64,000 nucleotides of DNA from Polychytrium aggregatum (lineage: Eukaryota; Chytridiomycota; Chytridiomycetes; Polychytriales): the NCBI RefSeq assembly GCF_025602895.1, contig NW_026516234.1, forward strand, positions 372,001 through 436,000. The letters run 5' to 3'. The notes under the pieces are model-generated. The model was not told where the DNA came from and did not search any database. It worked only from the letters and a program-made list of their open reading frames with translations. A program made the translations under genes and the position numbers. How positions within the stretch are numbered: the first letter of the stretch is position 1; each line of letters begins with the position of its first letter. This document shows, piece after piece, positions 62,172 through 64,000 of this stretch.

Positions 62172-62978
62172 ATGACCATTCGCCACACATCCGACTTTCG
62201 CACCGCCGCATTGCGATGCTACGATCTCATCCATAGCCTGCGTAAGGTCGCCTCCATATTCAGTGTATCCAAGAGCACCATCCATCGATGGCACCGAGGA
62301 TGCAAGCTGGATGACCCATCCCGGGTCCCAGCTCGCAGATCCACTTTCTTCGAGCAGGCATGTCCAGTCATTCGCACCCTGATTGAACAGGACCCGTTCC
62401 AGACTGGTCCTGTGTTGCGATGCAAGCTCGAGTCCATCCTCCAGAGGAAAGTATCACTCTCACTCTGCCACACTGCCATCCACCGAGCAGGTCTCTCACA
62501 CAAGAGGGCAACACACCTCTACAAGTCCAAGCGACTGGATGAGCGAGTGGCACAGTTCAGGAACCAGGTCCGCTCCATCGACCCGCGGCGATTCGTTTTT
62601 GTCGATGAGACAGGGATCAGGAGATCCATTTTTCCTCTTTACGGATACTCACCGAAGGGTGCTCCGCTTCGCCAGCGCAATCACATGAAACACAAGTCTG
62701 TCTCAGCTGCATTTGCCATCAACCACTCTGGTGTGCTGCATCGCATGTACATCCCCACATCATTCAAGACACACTCGATGGTCGAGTTCTTTGAGCGAGC
62801 GGCCTTCCCAGATGACTCTGTGGTTGTGATGGACAATGTCAGCATGCACAAGACAATGGCTGTCCTGGACTGCATCGAGCGCCGAGGATGGTCAGTGATC
62901 TTCACCCCACCTGCCTCACTCGACTTCAATCCCATCGAGAACTTCTTTGGGGTTGAGTCCCCACCGATTTGGGGTTGA
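62172..62978 (+). CDS. Tc1/mariner (IS630-type) DD34E transposase
   Basis: Cut-and-paste DDE transposase, 268 residues, uninterrupted. The N-terminal helix-turn-helix (RKVASIFSVSKSTIHRWHRG) and a second winged-helix-like region (LESILQRKVSLSLCHTAIHR) bind the element ends. Catalytic residues: Asp in RFVFVDETG, Asp in SVVVMDNVSMHK, and Glu in LDFNPIENFFG, 34 residues after the second Asp (DD34E). Only twelve residues follow the Glu (VESPPIWG then TGA at 62976), shorter than the usual C-terminal helix, and these last codons fall inside the GGGG/CCCC repeat. The C-terminus is therefore either naturally short or replaced by a rearrangement. The N-terminal half matches the decayed piece in relic D. 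Confidence 0.92.
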   Translation: MTIRHTSDFRTAALRCYDLIHSLRKVASIFSVSKSTIHRWHRGCKLDDPSRVPARRSTFFEQACPVIRTLIEQDPFQTGPVLRCKLESILQRKVSLSLCHTAIHRAGLSHKRATHLYKSKRLDERVAQFRNQVRSIDPRRFVFVDETGIRRSIFPLYGYSPKGAPLRQRNHMKHKSVSAAFAINHSGVLHRMYIPTSFKTHSMVEFFERAAFPDDSVVVMDNVSMHKTMAVLDCIERRGWSVIFTPPASLDFNPIENFFGVESPPIWG

Positions 62979-63008
62979 GCTCCTCCAATTTGGGGTTTAG
63001 TCCCCCAA
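62949..63008 (+). repeat. Three GGGG-TTGAGT-CCCC hairpin repeats, 21-22 bp apart
   Basis: Units starting at 62949, 62971 and 62992, each TTTGGGGTTGAG followed by a C-rich half (TCCCC, CTCCTCC, TCCCCC). Units 1 and 3 are small inverted repeats (GGGG...CCCC with a six-base loop). They overlap the transposase stop and precede the next gene. Confidence 0.8.
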
Positions 63009-63114
63009 TCACGCCGCCATTTTCGCGTTCACATCCCTGGCTTGAACCTCTCGGCGATTTTTGAACAGGGTCACTTCCCCAACCAGCCCGCGCAGACGGG
63101 TTCCTGCTCTCGGG

Positions 63115-63120
63115 TATAAA
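63115..63120 (+). promoter_or_regulatory. TATA box candidate for the downstream ORF
   Basis: TATAAA in context CTCGGGTATAAATGCC, followed by a CT-rich stretch (63125-63170), about 130 bases before the ATG at 63251. A good core promoter for the element's second gene. Confidence 0.5.
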
Positions 63121-63250
63121 TGCCACACCTTCGTCCTGCTGCTTTCTTCCCTCATCTCGCCTTGATCTGATCATCGCGCTATTGTACGATAAAAAAAAAG
63201 TCTCTGTTCTGACCAGTACCACTGGCAGGCATCCAGCATCCTCTGCCCCC

Positions 63251-64000
63251 ATGCCTCCGAAGCGCAAGGGTACCGGTGATGGCCAGCCTCGGCCACCAGG
63301 CCCAAGAAAGCCAAGTCACAGTCGGAGCCTGTCTCTGGTTCGTATTCTGACCCCACGCATGCTTGGTCGTCTGTTGCTCCGTCGCTCACCACCACTGCTT
63401 CTGCAGATCCAATGGATGTCGATCCCACCGAGCCTGGTCCATCTACTTCCTCGAGTACTGGCAAGCGATGTCCCAAGTGCGATGGCACCGATCACGAACG
63501 TTGCAACACCAACAAGTGTCCCGAATACCGGCCCCTCAAGAGTTCTGTCGTCCCACTCGTGGATGGAAGGTCATCCGCCCCTCAGTTCAGCTGCTTCAAG
63601 CAGACGATGGATGGCTGTTGTCTCAATCCCGCTCTCCGCGACAAGATCCAGGCCACCGTCGAGGCCATGACCCAGATCCAGTTCGAGGCATCCAGGCTGC
63701 TCAACCTGCACATCCTCCGGTGCATCGAGCAGGATCTTCCCGTCCCCGTCATCTCCAAGTCCACCCCTGCTTTCATCCGCCAATGCTTCACGATTGTCGA
63801 GGCCGGTGCCCTCTCGCCGACCGGGGACAATGAGAAATACAACGAGCATCTGGTCGCTTCCTTTCGCGACTACCAGACCACTCGGCACGCAGACCTGCCT
63901 CCGGCCCCTCGTCTGCCTGATGGTGCTCACAGTCAGCTTCTCACACTGGCTGTCAATGCCTATGCCACCAACTGCACCACCCACCTCGACCTGGCCTACT
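63251..64000 (+). CDS. Zinc-knuckle transposon protein, candidate Fanzor1-type nuclease N-terminus (partial, frame shifted near start)
   Basis: Runs off the right edge. ATG 63251 starts a basic MPPKRKGTGDGQ in one frame. From about 63283 the protein-like frame is ASATRPKKAKSQ, two bases out, continuing through ATG 63412 (MDVDPTEP) without a stop to 64000. So there is either a frameshift near 63283 or a start at 63412. The sequence then has a zinc-knuckle-like CPKCDGTDHERCNTNKC, CFKQTMDGCCLNPALRDKI, helical LLNLHILRCIEQDLPVP, FIRQCFTIVEAGALSPTGD and LLTLAVNAYATNCTTHLDLA. I believe this resembles the N-terminal region of fungal Fanzor1-like proteins, but that is from memory; the catalytic RuvC half would lie outside the window. 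The link to Fanzor is supported indirectly by the nuclease relics elsewhere that share this transposon's ends and transposase. Confidence 0.45.

Overview
The window is eukaryotic nuclear DNA, most likely from a zoosporic (chytrid-type) fungus. The genes carry many short GT-AG introns. A WOPR-domain regulator (a fungal family) sits beside genes typical of flagellated lineages: an IP3/ryanodine-receptor-like calcium channel and a giant multi-ASH-domain protein of the kind found in cilia and flagella. All assignments come from reading the sequence; nothing was searched or computed, and exon borders are my own splice-site readings.

Layout, left to right: 3' end of an unidentified membrane-anchored protein (2-613); a possible low-complexity first exon (1394); branchpoint-binding protein SF1/BBP (2313-4900); a divergent PRPP synthetase-family gene (5435-7589); a decayed transposon relic (7832-8410) and a repeat-rich, pyrimidine-rich intergenic region; a Gti1/Pac2 WOPR transcription factor (about 10476-13230); a 12-kb IP3-receptor-like gene (14133-26218); a transposon relic (26497-27703); a head-to-head pair, mitochondrial J-protein (minus) and methionine aminopeptidase 2 (plus); another head-to-head pair, QCR7 (minus) and BCP1/BCCIP (plus); a transposon relic (35083-35628); an ~18-kb gene for a giant ASH-repeat protein (36029-53857) with one exon of about 8.6 kb; a transposon relic (53920-55160); a third head-to-head pair, an SMPD4-like membrane protein (minus) and a metacaspase (plus); and at the right edge a Tc1/mariner-type DD34E transposase (62172-62978) followed in the same orientation by the 5' part of a second transposon gene that runs off the window.

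The most interesting theme is the mobile DNA. The dispersed relics contain, across several frames, the hallmark blocks of the RuvC nuclease of TnpB/Fanzor proteins: VACGNAS...GKG, VNELNTSQVCSQC (RuvC-II region plus zinc ribbon) and HRDINASRN (RuvC-III). One relic (7832-8410) joins a Tc1/mariner transposase N-terminus directly to this nuclease C-terminus. Its end shares a TIR-like sequence with the 5' end of the better-preserved transposase at 62088. At the right edge the order TIR - DD34E transposase - small GGGG/CCCC hairpin repeats - TATA box - zinc-knuckle ORF suggests a composite transposon pairing a mariner-type transposase with a Fanzor1-type RNA-guided nuclease; the second ORF's catalytic half lies beyond the window.

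The host genes have housekeeping (splicing, PRPP/nucleotide metabolism, protein maturation, respiration), signalling (Ca2+ release) and flagellar roles. They are not an operon or cluster; three closely spaced divergent pairs share short presumptive bidirectional promoters.
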